DNA from: Alphaproteobacteria bacterium
GTDB taxonomy: Bacteria > Pseudomonadota > Alphaproteobacteria > Ferrovibrionales > Ferrovibrionaceae
Length of the DNA: 64,000 nucleotides
Assembly (NCBI GenBank): GCA_017307375.1
Contig: JAFKFH010000008.1
Location: 62,001 to 126,000 of the forward strand
Reading direction: 5' to 3'
A program made the translations under genes and the position numbers. Within the stretch, counting starts at the first letter, position 1; each line of letters opens with the position of its first letter. Under the pieces are notes generated by a model. That model was not told the DNA's origin. It searched no databases and saw nothing but the letters and a program-made list of their open reading frames with translations. Below, piece by piece: positions 19,621-29,197 of the stretch.

Positions 19621-21894
19621 TTATTCCAGCCGCGGCAGTTCGTAGGCCGTCACCGGCGGCAGCGGCCCGTCATGCCGGGTGATCTCGACCAGGCAGGTCT
19701 GCGCCGCGCACCCTTGAGACAAGGACGAGGCCGGATGGTCCTGCGTGACCGCATTGGGATTGCCGTGCTTCTCGACACCGTCGGCACCGGGGTCGAACCA
19801 GGCACCGGTCGACAGCTTGACGACCCCCGGCCGGATATCGTCGGACACCACCGCACCGGCGAGGCAGGCGCCGCGATCGTTGAAGATGCGGACGACATCG
19901 CCGGCGGCAATGCCGCGCGTCGCGGCATCGGCCGGGTTCAGCATGACCGGCTCGCGCCCCGCGACCTTGGCGGCGCGGCTGTGCGGGCTATGGTCGAGCT
20001 GGCTGTGCAGCCTGGTCGTCGGCTGGTCCGACAGCAGATGCAGCGGGAACCGGGTGGTCGCCTCGGCCCCCAGCCATTCGTTCGGCGGGTACCAGGCGGC
20101 ATGGCCGCCGCAATCGGCATAGCCGAAGCCTGCGATGGTCTCGGAGAAGATCTCGATCCGGCCCGACGGCGTGCGCAACGGATGGGTGGCGGGATCGGCG
20201 CGGAAGCGATCGAACATCACCACCGGCGCGGCATGGGCGCCATAGCTGGCCATGCCCGCTTCCCAGAACGCATCGAAGGCGGGCAGGTCGATACCCGTGG
20301 CGGCCGCGCGCTGGCGCCCCTCCTCGTACAGCCGGACCAGCCAGCCGCGCACATCGAGCTGTTCGGCGAAGCGCGCGCCGGCATCGAGGCGGCCGGCGAT
20401 GTCGGCGAAGATCGCATAGTCGTCGCGTGCCTCGCCCACCGGGCCGACCAGGCGCTTCATCGCGATCAGGTGGCCTTCACGCGTCGCGTAGCCGATGTCG
20501 TCGCGCTCGATGCTCGTCGTCGCGGGCAGCACGATATCGGCGAGCTTGGCGGTCGGCGTCCAATATTGTTCGTGGACGACGATCGTTTCGGGCTTGCGCC
20601 ACGCTTCGAGCAGCCGGTTGAGGTTCTGGTGATGATGGAAAGGATTGCCGCCGGCCCAGTAGATCAGCCTGATATCGGGATAGGTCAGGGTCTGGCCATT
20701 GTAGCTGATCTGCGCACCGGGATTGAGCAGCATGTCGGCGATGCGGGCGACGGGAATGAACGCCTTCACCGCATTGTCGCCCTGGGGCAACGTCGGTCCG
20801 CCGAAGCGCGCCTCGGCACTGCCGATCGAATTGACCGCACCATAGCCGACGCCGAAACCGCCGCCGGGCAGACCGATCTGGCCGAGCATCGCGGCGACCG
20901 TGACCAGGGCCCAGAAGGGCTGCTCGCCATGGTCCGAACGCTGCAGCGCCCAGGCGATGTTGAGCATCGTGCGACTGGCGGCCATCTCGCGCGCCAGATC
21001 GGCGATCCGCGCCGCGGGAATGCCGGTGATCGCCTCGGCCCAGCGCGGGTCCTTGGCAACGCCGTCGCACGCGCCGGTAAGGTAAGGCAGGAACCGGTCG
21101 AACCCGACGCAATGGCTGTCGAGGAAGTCGAGGTCGTGCAGACCTTCTTCCTGCAGCACATAGGCGATGGCCAGCAGCAGCGCGGTATCGGTGTTGGGCC
21201 GGATCGCCAGCCATTCGTGGCCGGCGCCGGTATCGAGGTCGTTGCGCACCGGACTGACGTTGACGAAACGCGCGCCCGCCTCGGCCATGCGCCGCAATCC
21301 CGCCGCCACGCGATGGACGACGGGGCCGCCGGCCGAAACCTGGGCATTCTTGAGCGGCACGCCACCGAAGGTCACGAACAGGCGGCAATGCTCGGCCAGC
21401 ACATCCCAGGACGTGTGGATCGCCATCAACTCGTCCATCGGCGCCACGATATGCGGCATCAGCACGCGCGCCGCGCCGAGGCTGTAGGAATCCGCGTGCC
21501 GGACATAGCCGCCCAGCGCATTCAGGAACCGGTGGACCTGGCTCTGCGCGTGATGGAACCGGCCGGCGCTGGACCAGCCATAGGACCCGCCGAACACCGC
21601 CTCGTTGCCATGGGCGGCAATCACCCGCTTCAATTCGGCCGCGACCAGGTCGACCGCCTGGTCCCAGGGCACCTCGACGAAGGGGTCCAGGCCGCGCCGC
21701 TCCGGATTGGCGCCCGGCCCGCGATCGAGCCAGGAGCGGCGGACCGACGGACGGCGGACCCGCATCGCCTCGACCGAGGGATGCGTCTGGAACAGCCCGA
21801 TCGGCGAGGGCGCGGGATCGCCGGGCAGCGGACGCACCGTCAGGTCTTCGTCGACCTGATAGGTGCCCCAATGGGCCACGAGATAACGGGTCAT
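19621..21894 (-). CDS. Molybdopterin oxidoreductase of the DMSO/TMAO/biotin-sulfoxide reductase family, cytoplasmic
   Basis: 757 residues without an N-terminal Fe-S cysteine motif or twin-arginine signal, which fits cytoplasmic BisC rather than periplasmic DorA/TorA. The serine of FGGSYGW (S104) is the expected molybdenum ligand of this family, and HHAQSQVHRFLNALGG follows as in DMSO reductases. The C-terminal molydopterin-binding barrel shows PLHLLSDQPTTRLHSQLDHS. It would reduce an S-oxide or N-oxide. As last gene of an operon that also encodes a thiol dioxygenase, a sulfoxide of a thioether substrate is an attractive candidate. The gap to the upstream crotonase gene is only six bases. Confidence 0.88.
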   Translation of the reverse strand: MTRYLVAHWGTYQVDEDLTVRPLPGDPAPSPIGLFQTHPSVEAMRVRRPSVRRSWLDRGPGANPERRGLDPFVEVPWDQAVDLVAAELKRVIAAHGNEAVFGGSYGWSSAGRFHHAQSQVHRFLNALGGYVRHADSYSLGAARVLMPHIVAPMDELMAIHTSWDVLAEHCRLFVTFGGVPLKNAQVSAGGPVVHRVAAGLRRMAEAGARFVNVSPVRNDLDTGAGHEWLAIRPNTDTALLLAIAYVLQEEGLHDLDFLDSHCVGFDRFLPYLTGACDGVAKDPRWAEAITGIPAARIADLAREMAASRTMLNIAWALQRSDHGEQPFWALVTVAAMLGQIGLPGGGFGVGYGAVNSIGSAEARFGGPTLPQGDNAVKAFIPVARIADMLLNPGAQISYNGQTLTYPDIRLIYWAGGNPFHHHQNLNRLLEAWRKPETIVVHEQYWTPTAKLADIVLPATTSIERDDIGYATREGHLIAMKRLVGPVGEARDDYAIFADIAGRLDAGARFAEQLDVRGWLVRLYEEGRQRAAATGIDLPAFDAFWEAGMASYGAHAAPVVMFDRFRADPATHPLRTPSGRIEIFSETIAGFGYADCGGHAAWYPPNEWLGAEATTRFPLHLLSDQPTTRLHSQLDHSPHSRAAKVAGREPVMLNPADAATRGIAAGDVVRIFNDRGACLAGAVVSDDIRPGVVKLSTGAWFDPGADGVEKHGNPNAVTQDHPASSLSQGCAAQTCLVEITRHDGPLPPVTAYELPRLE

Positions 21895-21900
21895 GACCGG

Positions 21901-22638
21901 TCAGCGCCCCACGTAGTTGGGCGCACGCTTCTCCTTGAAGGCGCGAATGCCTTCCTGGGCGTCCTCGCTCTCGCGTACCACCGCCAGATCGCGGTGGGTG
22001 CGCGCCATCTGCTCGGACGGGCCGGCCGGCAGCACGCCCTCGACCACGAAGCGCTTGATGGTCTTCAACACCATCGGCGAGTACCCGGCAAGTTCCGACG
22101 CCATCTTGACGGCTTCATCGACATGGGTACCAGCGGCGACGACCTGGTTGACCAGCCCCGCCTCGTAGGCACGGCGGGCATCGACCGGCCTGCCAAGCAG
22201 CATGATCTCCATCGCGATCTTGTGCGGGATCCGGCCGGCCAGCCCGGCGATCATGCCGCCGGTGAAGCCCAGCCGGGCTTCCGGGTACGAGAACCGGGTC
22301 GTCTCGGAGGCGACACAGAGATCGGCCATCATCACCGCGACCAGCGCGCCGCCGACCACCCAGCCCGAGGTCGCCGCGATGATCGGCTTCTCGGTGGTGA
22401 TGCCGACAGTCGGGATGCAGCGCCACAGTTCCGGCAAGTCGGTCACGTCGGCACCTGTCGAGAAGGCGCGCTCGCCTTCGCCGGTCAGCACGGCGACCCG
22501 CTGGTCGGACTTGTCGAAGGCGGCGAACGCGGCCTGCAGGTCCAGGGCGACCTGGCGGCTGATCGCGTTCCCCTTCTCCGGGCGATTGATCGCGATGATC
22601 GAGACGGCGCCCTGTTCCTTGACGGTGACGACACTCAT
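21901..22638 (-). CDS. Enoyl-CoA hydratase/isomerase family protein
   Basis: 245 residues with a crotonase fold: INRPEKGNAISRQV near 17, oxyanion-hole block AFSTGADVTDL and VVGGALVAVMMADL. The first catalytic glutamate of true hydratases (in GGGCELA) is replaced by valine (GGALVAVM), while the second is kept (FSYPEARLGFTGGM). One-glutamate crotonases are often isomerases, hydrolases or C-C lyases. It ends KRAPNYVGR, a common end in this family. It is separated from the transporter ATPase gene upstream by 64 bases, with a AAGAAGG ribosome site, so it is probably still in the same operon. Confidence 0.87.
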   Translation of the reverse strand: MSVVTVKEQGAVSIIAINRPEKGNAISRQVALDLQAAFAAFDKSDQRVAVLTGEGERAFSTGADVTDLPELWRCIPTVGITTEKPIIAATSGWVVGGALVAVMMADLCVASETTRFSYPEARLGFTGGMIAGLAGRIPHKIAMEIMLLGRPVDARRAYEAGLVNQVVAAGTHVDEAVKMASELAGYSPMVLKTIKRFVVEGVLPAGPSEQMARTHRDLAVVRESEDAQEGIRAFKEKRAPNYVGR

Positions 22639-22702
22639 ATCCCTGAACCTTCTTTCTTTAGTTGACTACGCGAAGTGACGATCGACGGAAAACATCCGGC
22701 CT

Positions 22703-24340
22703 CTAGCCAGCCGTGAGCCGGGTACCGGGACGGTCGGTCCAGCCGGCACCGGGCACCGAGGCGAGCAGACGCCGGGTGTAGTCATGGCGCGGCTTGCCGA
22801 ACACCTCGGCCGCCGGGCCGATCTCGACCAGTTCACCGCGCCGCATGACCGCGATGGTGTCGCAGACCTGGGCGGCGACGCGCAGGTCGTGGGTGATGAA
22901 CAGCATGGCCAGGCCCAGCCGCTTGCGAATATCGGCCAGCAGATCGAGAACCTGGCCCTGGACCGACACGTCCAGCGCCGAGACCGGTTCGTCGGCGACG
23001 ATCAGTTCAGGCTCCAGCGCCAGGGCGCGGGCGATGCCGATGCGCTGCCGCTGGCCACCAGAAAACTCGTGCGGGTAGCGGCCGAATGCCGACGCATCGA
23101 GCCCGACCAGTTCGAGAAGCCGGCGGGCGCGGGTCTCGGCCTCGGCCTTCCCCACGCCATGGATGCGCGGCGTCTCGGTCAGGATGCGCCCGACACTATG
23201 GCGGGGGTTCAGCGAGGCGAAGGGATCCTGGAACACCATCTGGATGCGCGCGCGGGTCGCCCGCAGCCGCGCCCCGCCCTGGGCCAGGATGTCGGCACCG
23301 CGGAACCGGATCTCGCCGGCATCGGTGTCCACCAGGCGAACGATGGCATGGCCCAGCGTCGTCTTGCCCGACCCCGATTCCCCGACCAGCCCGACGGTTT
23401 CCCCGCGATGGATCGTCAGCGATACCTGGCGCAGCGCGTGGACCTCGCGCCGCCGCCGGACGAACAGGCCCTGGCTGGTTCGGAATGTCTTGCTGAGCCC
23501 GACGACCTCCAGCAGCGGCTCGGCCGCATGGGCGGCCAGTTCGGGCCGTGCCGACAGGCCATGTACCGCGGCCACCAGGCGCTGGGTGTACGGATGGTGT
23601 GGCCGGACGAGGACGTCGGCGGCAGCCCCCTCCTCGACCACCTTGCCCCACTGCATCACGGCCACGCGATGCGCGATTTCGGCCACCACGCCGAAATCAT
23701 GGGTGATGAACAGGACGGCGATCCGCCGGCGCGCCTGCAGGTCGCGGATCAGCGTCAGGATCTGCTTCTGCGTCGTTACGTCCAGCGCCGTCGTCGGCTC
23801 GTCGGCGATCAGGATGTCCGGCTCGAGCGCGAGGGCCGCGGCGATCATAACCCGTTGGCGCTGCCCGCCCGACAGACGGAACGGATAGGCGTGATAGAGC
23901 AGTTCCGGTTCCGGCAGCTCGGTCGCGGCCAGCAGGTCGATCACCCGCCGCCGGCGCGATGCCTTGTCGGTCATGCCATGGGCGACCAGCAGTTCGTCGA
24001 TCTGCTCGCCCACCGTCATGATCGGGTTCAGCGCCGTCATCGGCTCCTGGAAGATCATCGCGATCCGCCGGCCCCGCAGTTTGCGATAGGCCTCGGGGTC
24101 GAGGCGGGCGAGATCGGTGCCGTCGAAATGCAGGCTGCCGCCGGCGATGCGGACCGCGCCGGGCAGCAGGCCCATCACCGCATTGGCCAGCAGCGACTTG
24201 CCCGAGCCGGATTCGCCGACGATGCACAGGATCTCGTCACGCCGCAGCGTCAGGCTGACCCCGTCGACAGCGTAGGGCCGATCGGCGCCGGCCGGCAACG
24301 CGATGCGCAGGTCGCGGATGTCGAGCAGCGTGTCGGTCAT
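22703..24340 (-). CDS. Dipeptide/oligopeptide-type ABC transporter ATPase, fused DppD-DppF
   Basis: 545 residues from the ATG at 24340 (ATGA overlap with the permease). There are two complete nucleotide-binding domains: Walker [15 protein letters not shown] and [14 protein letters not shown]; signatures [15 protein letters not shown] and [15 protein letters not shown]; Walker [15 protein letters not shown] and [14 protein letters not shown]. The two ATPases, usually separate proteins, are joined by a linker containing [12 protein letters not shown]. It energises the permeases encoded at 24337-26150. The other two Dpp systems in this window keep their ATPases separate. Confidence 0.94.
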   Translation of the reverse strand: MTDTLLDIRDLRIALPAGADRPYAVDGVSLTLRRDEILCIVGESGSGKSLLANAVMGLLPGAVRIAGGSLHFDGTDLARLDPEAYRKLRGRRIAMIFQEPMTALNPIMTVGEQIDELLVAHGMTDKASRRRRVIDLLAATELPEPELLYHAYPFRLSGGQRQRVMIAAALALEPDILIADEPTTALDVTTQKQILTLIRDLQARRRIAVLFITHDFGVVAEIAHRVAVMQWGKVVEEGAAADVLVRPHHPYTQRLVAAVHGLSARPELAAHAAEPLLEVVGLSKTFRTSQGLFVRRRREVHALRQVSLTIHRGETVGLVGESGSGKTTLGHAIVRLVDTDAGEIRFRGADILAQGGARLRATRARIQMVFQDPFASLNPRHSVGRILTETPRIHGVGKAEAETRARRLLELVGLDASAFGRYPHEFSGGQRQRIGIARALALEPELIVADEPVSALDVSVQGQVLDLLADIRKRLGLAMLFITHDLRVAAQVCDTIAVMRRGELVEIGPAAEVFGKPRHDYTRRLLASVPGAGWTDRPGTRLTAG

Positions 24341-25176
24341 GCCCTGCCCTTTCGCGCCAGCCGGGGGTTCAATGCATCGTTGAGGCCCTGGCCGAACATG
24401 TTCAGCGCCAGCACGGTCAGGAAGATGGCAATGCCCGGAAAGGCCGACAGCCACCAGGCCTGCCGGATCATCGTGCGCCCCGCCCCGATCATGAAGCCCC
24501 AGGTCACGAACTCCCGGTCGCCCAGGCCGAGAAAGCTCAAGGCGGATTCGAGCAGGATGGCCGAGGCCACCATCAGCGATCCGGTGACGATGATCGGCGA
24601 GAAGGCGTTGGGCAGGATCTGGCGAAAGATGATCCGCAAGGGCGACTGCCCGCCGACAACCGCCGCCTTGACGAAATCGCGCGACCGCAACGACAGGAAC
24701 TCGGCGCGAACCAGCCTTGCGACGGGGGGCCAGGAGACGATGGCGATCGCGAAGACGATCGATCCGATCGACGGCGAGAAGATCGCGACCAGCACGATGG
24801 CCAGCATGAAGCTCGGGATCGTCTGGAAGAATTCGGTGAACCGCATGATCAGGTCGTCGATCCAGCGCCCGAAATAGCCTGCCACCGCGCCGAGGCACGT
24901 CCCGATGACGACGGCGCACAGGCTGGATACCAGCCCGATCAGCAGCGAGATGCGCGCGCCATGCACGACGCCGGCGGCCACGTCCCGGCCCAGCGCGTCG
25001 GTACCGAGCGGGAAGCCGGGCGACAGCGGCGGCAGTTGCGGGCTGCCGACCATGCGCCAGGGATCGCCGGGATAGAGCAGCGGCGCCGCCAGCGCCAGCA
25101 CCACCAGCAGCAGCAGGAAGACGAGCCCGGCCACGCCCACGGCGTTGCGGACCAGCCGGGTGGCGATCTCGGTCAT
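24337..25176 (-). CDS. ABC transporter permease, DppC family
   Basis: 279 residues, about six membrane segments, starting with a hydrophobic stretch (AGLVFLLLLVVLALAAPLLYPGD). HPLGTDxLGRD-type motif is present as FPLGTDALGRDVAAGVVHG, and the EAA-type cytoplasmic loop RDFVKAAVVGGQSPLRIIF docks the ATPase. It pairs with the DppB-like permease, whose stop it overlaps by four bases. Inner-membrane channel half of a peptide-, nickel- or small-amide-type importer. Confidence 0.94.
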   Translation of the reverse strand: MTEIATRLVRNAVGVAGLVFLLLLVVLALAAPLLYPGDPWRMVGSPQLPPLSPGFPLGTDALGRDVAAGVVHGARISLLIGLVSSLCAVVIGTCLGAVAGYFGRWIDDLIMRFTEFFQTIPSFMLAIVLVAIFSPSIGSIVFAIAIVSWPPVARLVRAEFLSLRSRDFVKAAVVGGQSPLRIIFRQILPNAFSPIIVTGSLMVASAILLESALSFLGLGDREFVTWGFMIGAGRTMIRQAWWLSAFPGIAIFLTVLALNMFGQGLNDALNPRLARKGRA

Positions 25177-26150
25177 GCGCCCACCTCGATGCGGGGATCG
25201 ACGAGGGCGTAGACCAGATCGGCGATCAGGTTGAACAGAATCACGAGGGCCGAGGTCACGATGAAGACGGCCAGCAGCAGGTTGTAGTCACGCTGGAGCA
25301 GCGCGTCGAAAGCGAGCCGGCCGATGCCCGGCCAGGCGAATACCGTCTCGGTCAACACCGCGCCCCCGACCAGGTTGCCGGCCTGGATGCTGGCGAGCGT
25401 CACGATCGGCAGCAGCGCATTACGCAGGATGTGACGCCGCCAGATCCGGCCTTCAGGAATGCCCTTGGCCCGCGCCGTGCGAACGAAGTCGAGGTCCATG
25501 ACTTCGATGACCGAGGCCCGTGTCATCCGCACATAGATCGCAATGTAGAACAGGCCCAGCGTCGTCGCCGGCAGGATGAGATGGCGGATGGTATCGAGCA
25601 GGGCGTCGATGCCGTCATAATCGGCCCCCACGGTCTCCATGCCGAAGGCCGGCAGCCAGGGCAGCTTGACCGAGAACAGCAGGATCGCCATCAGGCCGAT
25701 CCAGAACAGCGGCACGGCGAAGAAGACCAGCGCCGCCACCGTGATCGCCATGTCGGGCCAGCGCCCGACATGGCGCGCGGCGGTCACGCCCAGCGAAACC
25801 CCGACCAGCAGGGCGATCCCGAAGGCCGACAGGGTCAGCAGCAAGGTCGCCGGCAGGCGTTCGGTGATCAGGTCCAGCACCGGACGCTGCTGGCGATAGG
25901 ATTCGCCGAACTGCAGCGTCGCGATCTGCTTGACGTAGATGGCGAGCTGTTCGGCCATCGGCCGGTCCAGGCCGAATTCGGCGCGGACGCGCTGCATGAA
26001 TTCGGCATCGACCGCGCCCGCCTCGCCGGCCAGTACCGCCGCCGGGTCGCCGGGTGTGGCCCGGATCAGCAGGAAGGCCAGGATCACGATGCCGAGCAGC
26101 ACGATCACCGCCTTGACGAGCCTGCCGGCGATGAATTCGAGCTGTTTCAT
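25173..26150 (-). CDS. ABC transporter permease, DppB family
   Basis: 325 residues. The first membrane segment (LVKAVIVLLGIVILAFLLIR) is followed by the periplasmic DPAAVLAGEAG region typical of DppB. Further segments and the loop FVRTARAKGIPEGRIWRRHI (ATPase contact) are present, and the C-terminus ends near YALVDPRIEVG, a standard DppB ending. It lies 16 bases after the binding-protein gene and overlaps the DppC gene. Confidence 0.94.
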   Translation of the reverse strand: MKQLEFIAGRLVKAVIVLLGIVILAFLLIRATPGDPAAVLAGEAGAVDAEFMQRVRAEFGLDRPMAEQLAIYVKQIATLQFGESYRQQRPVLDLITERLPATLLLTLSAFGIALLVGVSLGVTAARHVGRWPDMAITVAALVFFAVPLFWIGLMAILLFSVKLPWLPAFGMETVGADYDGIDALLDTIRHLILPATTLGLFYIAIYVRMTRASVIEVMDLDFVRTARAKGIPEGRIWRRHILRNALLPIVTLASIQAGNLVGGAVLTETVFAWPGIGRLAFDALLQRDYNLLLAVFIVTSALVILFNLIADLVYALVDPRIEVGA

Positions 26151-26166
26151 GCCACGCGCCCTCCCG

Positions 26167-27753
26167 TTACTTGCGATCGATCCAGACGTCGGCGAAGGTC
26201 TCGTTCAAGCCGAGGCCCGTGGTGATCAGGTTCTTGACCTTCGTTCGGTAAAGCGTCGGGAAACCCATCTGATGGGTCCAGATCACCGGAACGTCGTTCG
26301 ACAGGATTTTCTGCACCTCGGCATAGAGCCGCTTGCGCTCGGCCGGGTCGGCCGAGGTGTCGGCCTGGCCCAGCAGCTTGTCGACCTCGGGGTTGTTGTA
26401 GCCGTCGACATTCGCGGCGGTGCCGCGATTGAGCTGGTTGGTCGAGACATAGGTCTGAGTGATGCCCATCGCCGGATCGCCCAGCAGGTAGACGAAGTTG
26501 AACGAGATGTCGAAGTCGCCGGTGGTCAGGCGCTGCACCCAGCCCGGCACGTCGACCGCCTCCATCTTCACCTTGATGCCGATATCGACCAGGCGCTCGC
26601 GCACGTATTCGGCATAGCGCTGCCAGGTCTCGCCATAGGGCAGCGGCATCAGGCGCAGCTCGGCGCGTACACCCGATGCGTCCGGCTTCAACCCCATCTC
26701 GTCGAGCAAGGCGCGCGCCTTCTTCGGGTCATAGGGATACCTGGTCAGGACGGCCGGGTCGTTGAATGGCGTCACCGTGGTGAACGGGCCGTCGACCGGC
26801 TTGCCGAAGCCGGCAAAGATCGTGTTGACGACGAAGTTCTTGTCGATCGCGTGCATCAGCGCGCGGCGGAAGCGCACGTCGTCGATCGGCTTGTTCCGGT
26901 TGTTGACGTTCAGGAAGGCGATCGGGTCGTAGAATTCCCAGCCCTTGTCGGTGATTGCGACATTGGGCAGTTCGCCCAGCCGGCGGACCTCGAAATTCTC
27001 GACATCGCCACCGCGCAGCACGTCGACCTTGCCGGTCTCGAAGGCGATCGAGCGGCCATTGGCATCGGGCACGATGTGGAAGTACAGCGCGTCGAGATGC
27101 GGCTTGCCCTTCTGCCAGTAGTTCTCGTTCTTCACGAGCTGGATGAAGGCGCCCTTGCGCCATTCCTTGAACTTGAAAGGACCGGTGCCGATCGGGGTCT
27201 GGTTGGCCGGATTCTTCTGATAGTCGGTGCCGGCATAGATATGCTTGGGCACGATGGTGCCGCCGGTGACGTCGAATACCATCATCAGGGCCGGGAATGG
27301 CTGCTTCAGCTGGAAGACGACGGTCTTGGCGTCGGGCGCGGTGATCGACGAGGTCCGGTCCATCGCTGCCTTGGTACGGGCAAAAACCTTCGGCAGGAAT
27401 TCGGTAAAGGAGAAGACGACGTCGTCGGCGGTGAACGGCTTGCCGTCATGCCAGGTGACGCCTTCCTGAAGATGGAAGGTGTAGGTCAGTCCGTCGGGCG
27501 AAATCTCCCAGGACTTGGCCAGGCTGGGCAAGGGCTTCAGATCGAGGCCGAGGGTGATCAGCCCCTCGTAGATCTTGCCCCCGACAAACGACACCGGTCC
27601 CAGCTTGTTGATGCCGAGCATCACCGTCGGCGGCTCGGGCTGAACGATCAGGTTCAGCGTGCCGCCCGGTTTCGGCGCCTGGGCGAGCGCCCCGCCTGCC
27701 ACAAGGCCCATCACCGCGGCCAAGACCGCGGTCCGTACTGCTTTCATCCACAT
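26167..27753 (-). CDS. ABC transporter periplasmic substrate-binding protein, family 5 (Dpp/Opp type)
   Basis: 528 residues with a Sec signal peptide (AVLAAVMGLVAGGALAQA; cleavage after ALA). Family 5 features follow: GGTLNLIVQPEPPTVM, the SWEISPDGLTYTFHLQEGV block, and FRRALMHAIDKNFVVNTIF. It captures the substrate for the 22703-26150 transporter. ATGs at 27753 and 27747 are both possible; GGAGG lies ten bases before the first. The ligand of family 5 proteins cannot be read from sequence. The operon, with deacetylase and aminotransferase immediately upstream, suggests an acylated amine or short peptide-like compound. Confidence 0.93.
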   Translation of the reverse strand: MWMKAVRTAVLAAVMGLVAGGALAQAPKPGGTLNLIVQPEPPTVMLGINKLGPVSFVGGKIYEGLITLGLDLKPLPSLAKSWEISPDGLTYTFHLQEGVTWHDGKPFTADDVVFSFTEFLPKVFARTKAAMDRTSSITAPDAKTVVFQLKQPFPALMMVFDVTGGTIVPKHIYAGTDYQKNPANQTPIGTGPFKFKEWRKGAFIQLVKNENYWQKGKPHLDALYFHIVPDANGRSIAFETGKVDVLRGGDVENFEVRRLGELPNVAITDKGWEFYDPIAFLNVNNRNKPIDDVRFRRALMHAIDKNFVVNTIFAGFGKPVDGPFTTVTPFNDPAVLTRYPYDPKKARALLDEMGLKPDASGVRAELRLMPLPYGETWQRYAEYVRERLVDIGIKVKMEAVDVPGWVQRLTTGDFDISFNFVYLLGDPAMGITQTYVSTNQLNRGTAANVDGYNNPEVDKLLGQADTSADPAERKRLYAEVQKILSNDVPVIWTHQMGFPTLYRTKVKNLITTGLGLNETFADVWIDRK

Positions 27754-27794
27754 GATGCCTGCTCCTCCACCTCTCCCAGCCGAAAATCGGTCGC

Positions 27795-29183
27795 TCAGCC
27801 CTTCAGCAGGCCTTTTTCCCGCGCGTGCTTCAGGCCGCCGTCCAACCCCTTCTGCAGGCCATCGAACAATTCGTCGATCTGTGCCGGCGTGATGATCAGC
27901 GGCGGGCAGACCGCCACGGCGTCGCGGATCGCGCGCACGATGACGCCGGCCTCCATCGCCTTCGCCTGGATCACCGCGCCGATGCCTTCGGCGACGGGGA
28001 AGGCCGACTTGCTCGCCTTGTCGGAAACGACCTCGACCGCGCCGATCAGCCCGACGCCACGGGTCTCGCCGACCAGCGGATGGTCCGCCAGCGCCTTCAG
28101 CCGGCGCTGGAAGACCGGGGCGACCTCGCGCACATGGTCGACGATCCGGCGCTCCTCGTAGATCTTCAGCGTCTCGACAGCGACCGCGGCGCAGACAGGA
28201 TGGCCCGAATAGGTCACGCCATGGGCAAAGACGCCGATCTTCCGGCTCTCGGCCTGCATCGCCTCGAATATCTTGCTGGAAATCAGTGTCGCCGAGATCG
28301 GCAGGAACGATGCCGACAGGGCCTTGGCCACGGTCAGGATATCGGGCTGCAGCTCGAAGGTTTCCGAACCGAACATGTTGCCGGTGCGGCCAAAGCCGCA
28401 GATGACTTCATCGGCAATCAACAGGATATCGTACTTCTTCAGCACGGCCTGGATCTTGGCGAAGTAGCCGGGCGGCGGCACGATCACCCCGCCCGCCCCC
28501 ATCACCGGTTCGGCGATGAAGGCCGCGACCGTCTCGGGCCCCTCGCGCAGGATCAGGTCTTCCAGGTTGCGGGCCAGGCGCTCGACGAAGGCGGCCTCGG
28601 TCTCGCCGGGTTCGGCATGATGGTAGAACGACGGGCAGTCGGTATGCAGGATGCCCGCGATCGGCAGGTTGAAATCGGTGTGGTTGGCCGGCAGCCCCGT
28701 CAGGCTGGCCGCGCCGATGGTGACGCCGTGATAGCCGCGGATGCGCGAGATGATCTTGCGCTTCTCCGGCCGACCAAGGGCATTGTTGTAGTACCAGACG
28801 ATCTTGACGGCCTGGTCGTTGGCCTCCGAACCCGAGTTGGCGAACAGCGCCTTCGTCAGGCCTTTCGGCGCGATCGCCAGCAAGCGTTCCGACAGCTCGA
28901 TTGCCGGTTCGTGCGAACGGTGGTTGAACAGGTGATAGAACGGCAGCTCGGCCAGCTGGCGCGAGGCCGCGGCGGCCAGGCGCGGTTCCGAAAAGCCCAG
29001 CGACGCCGACCACAGACCGGCCATGCCTTCCAGATAGCGGCGCCCGCCATCGTCGGTGACATAGACCCCGTCGCCCCCCTTCATCACGATCGGGCCGACC
29101 TCGGCGTGGCGCTCGAGATGGGTATAGGGGTGGATCAGATTGGCGATGTCGCGGGCGGCATTCGAATTCGGATTCGTCGTCAT
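27795..29183 (-). CDS. Class III (omega-type) aminotransferase
   Basis: 462 residues from ATG 29183, 14 bases after the deacetylase gene. Fold-type I class III signature: the PLP phosphate-binding block FANSGSEANDQAVK near 115, ADEVICGFGRTG with D258, and the Schiff-base lysine in LTVAKALSAS (K287). N-terminal HLERHAEVGPIVMKGGDG and the SRIRGYHGVTIGAASLTG region match the putrescine/omega-amino-acid:pyruvate transaminase group. With an acetylpolyamine-amidohydrolase-type enzyme next door it could transaminate the free amine that enzyme releases. Confidence 0.92.
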   Translation of the reverse strand: MTTNPNSNAARDIANLIHPYTHLERHAEVGPIVMKGGDGVYVTDDGGRRYLEGMAGLWSASLGFSEPRLAAAASRQLAELPFYHLFNHRSHEPAIELSERLLAIAPKGLTKALFANSGSEANDQAVKIVWYYNNALGRPEKRKIISRIRGYHGVTIGAASLTGLPANHTDFNLPIAGILHTDCPSFYHHAEPGETEAAFVERLARNLEDLILREGPETVAAFIAEPVMGAGGVIVPPPGYFAKIQAVLKKYDILLIADEVICGFGRTGNMFGSETFELQPDILTVAKALSASFLPISATLISSKIFEAMQAESRKIGVFAHGVTYSGHPVCAAVAVETLKIYEERRIVDHVREVAPVFQRRLKALADHPLVGETRGVGLIGAVEVVSDKASKSAFPVAEGIGAVIQAKAMEAGVIVRAIRDAVAVCPPLIITPAQIDELFDGLQKGLDGGLKHAREKGLLKG

Positions 29184-29197
29184 GGGACTGGAAGCTC

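Noticed and set aside
17950-22665. Plus-strand open frame of about 1570 codons opposite the sensor kinase, molybdoenzyme and crotonase genes
   Set aside because: It spans three well-supported minus-strand genes. The composition (Arg, Gly, Asp, His rich) is that of a codon-bias shadow.
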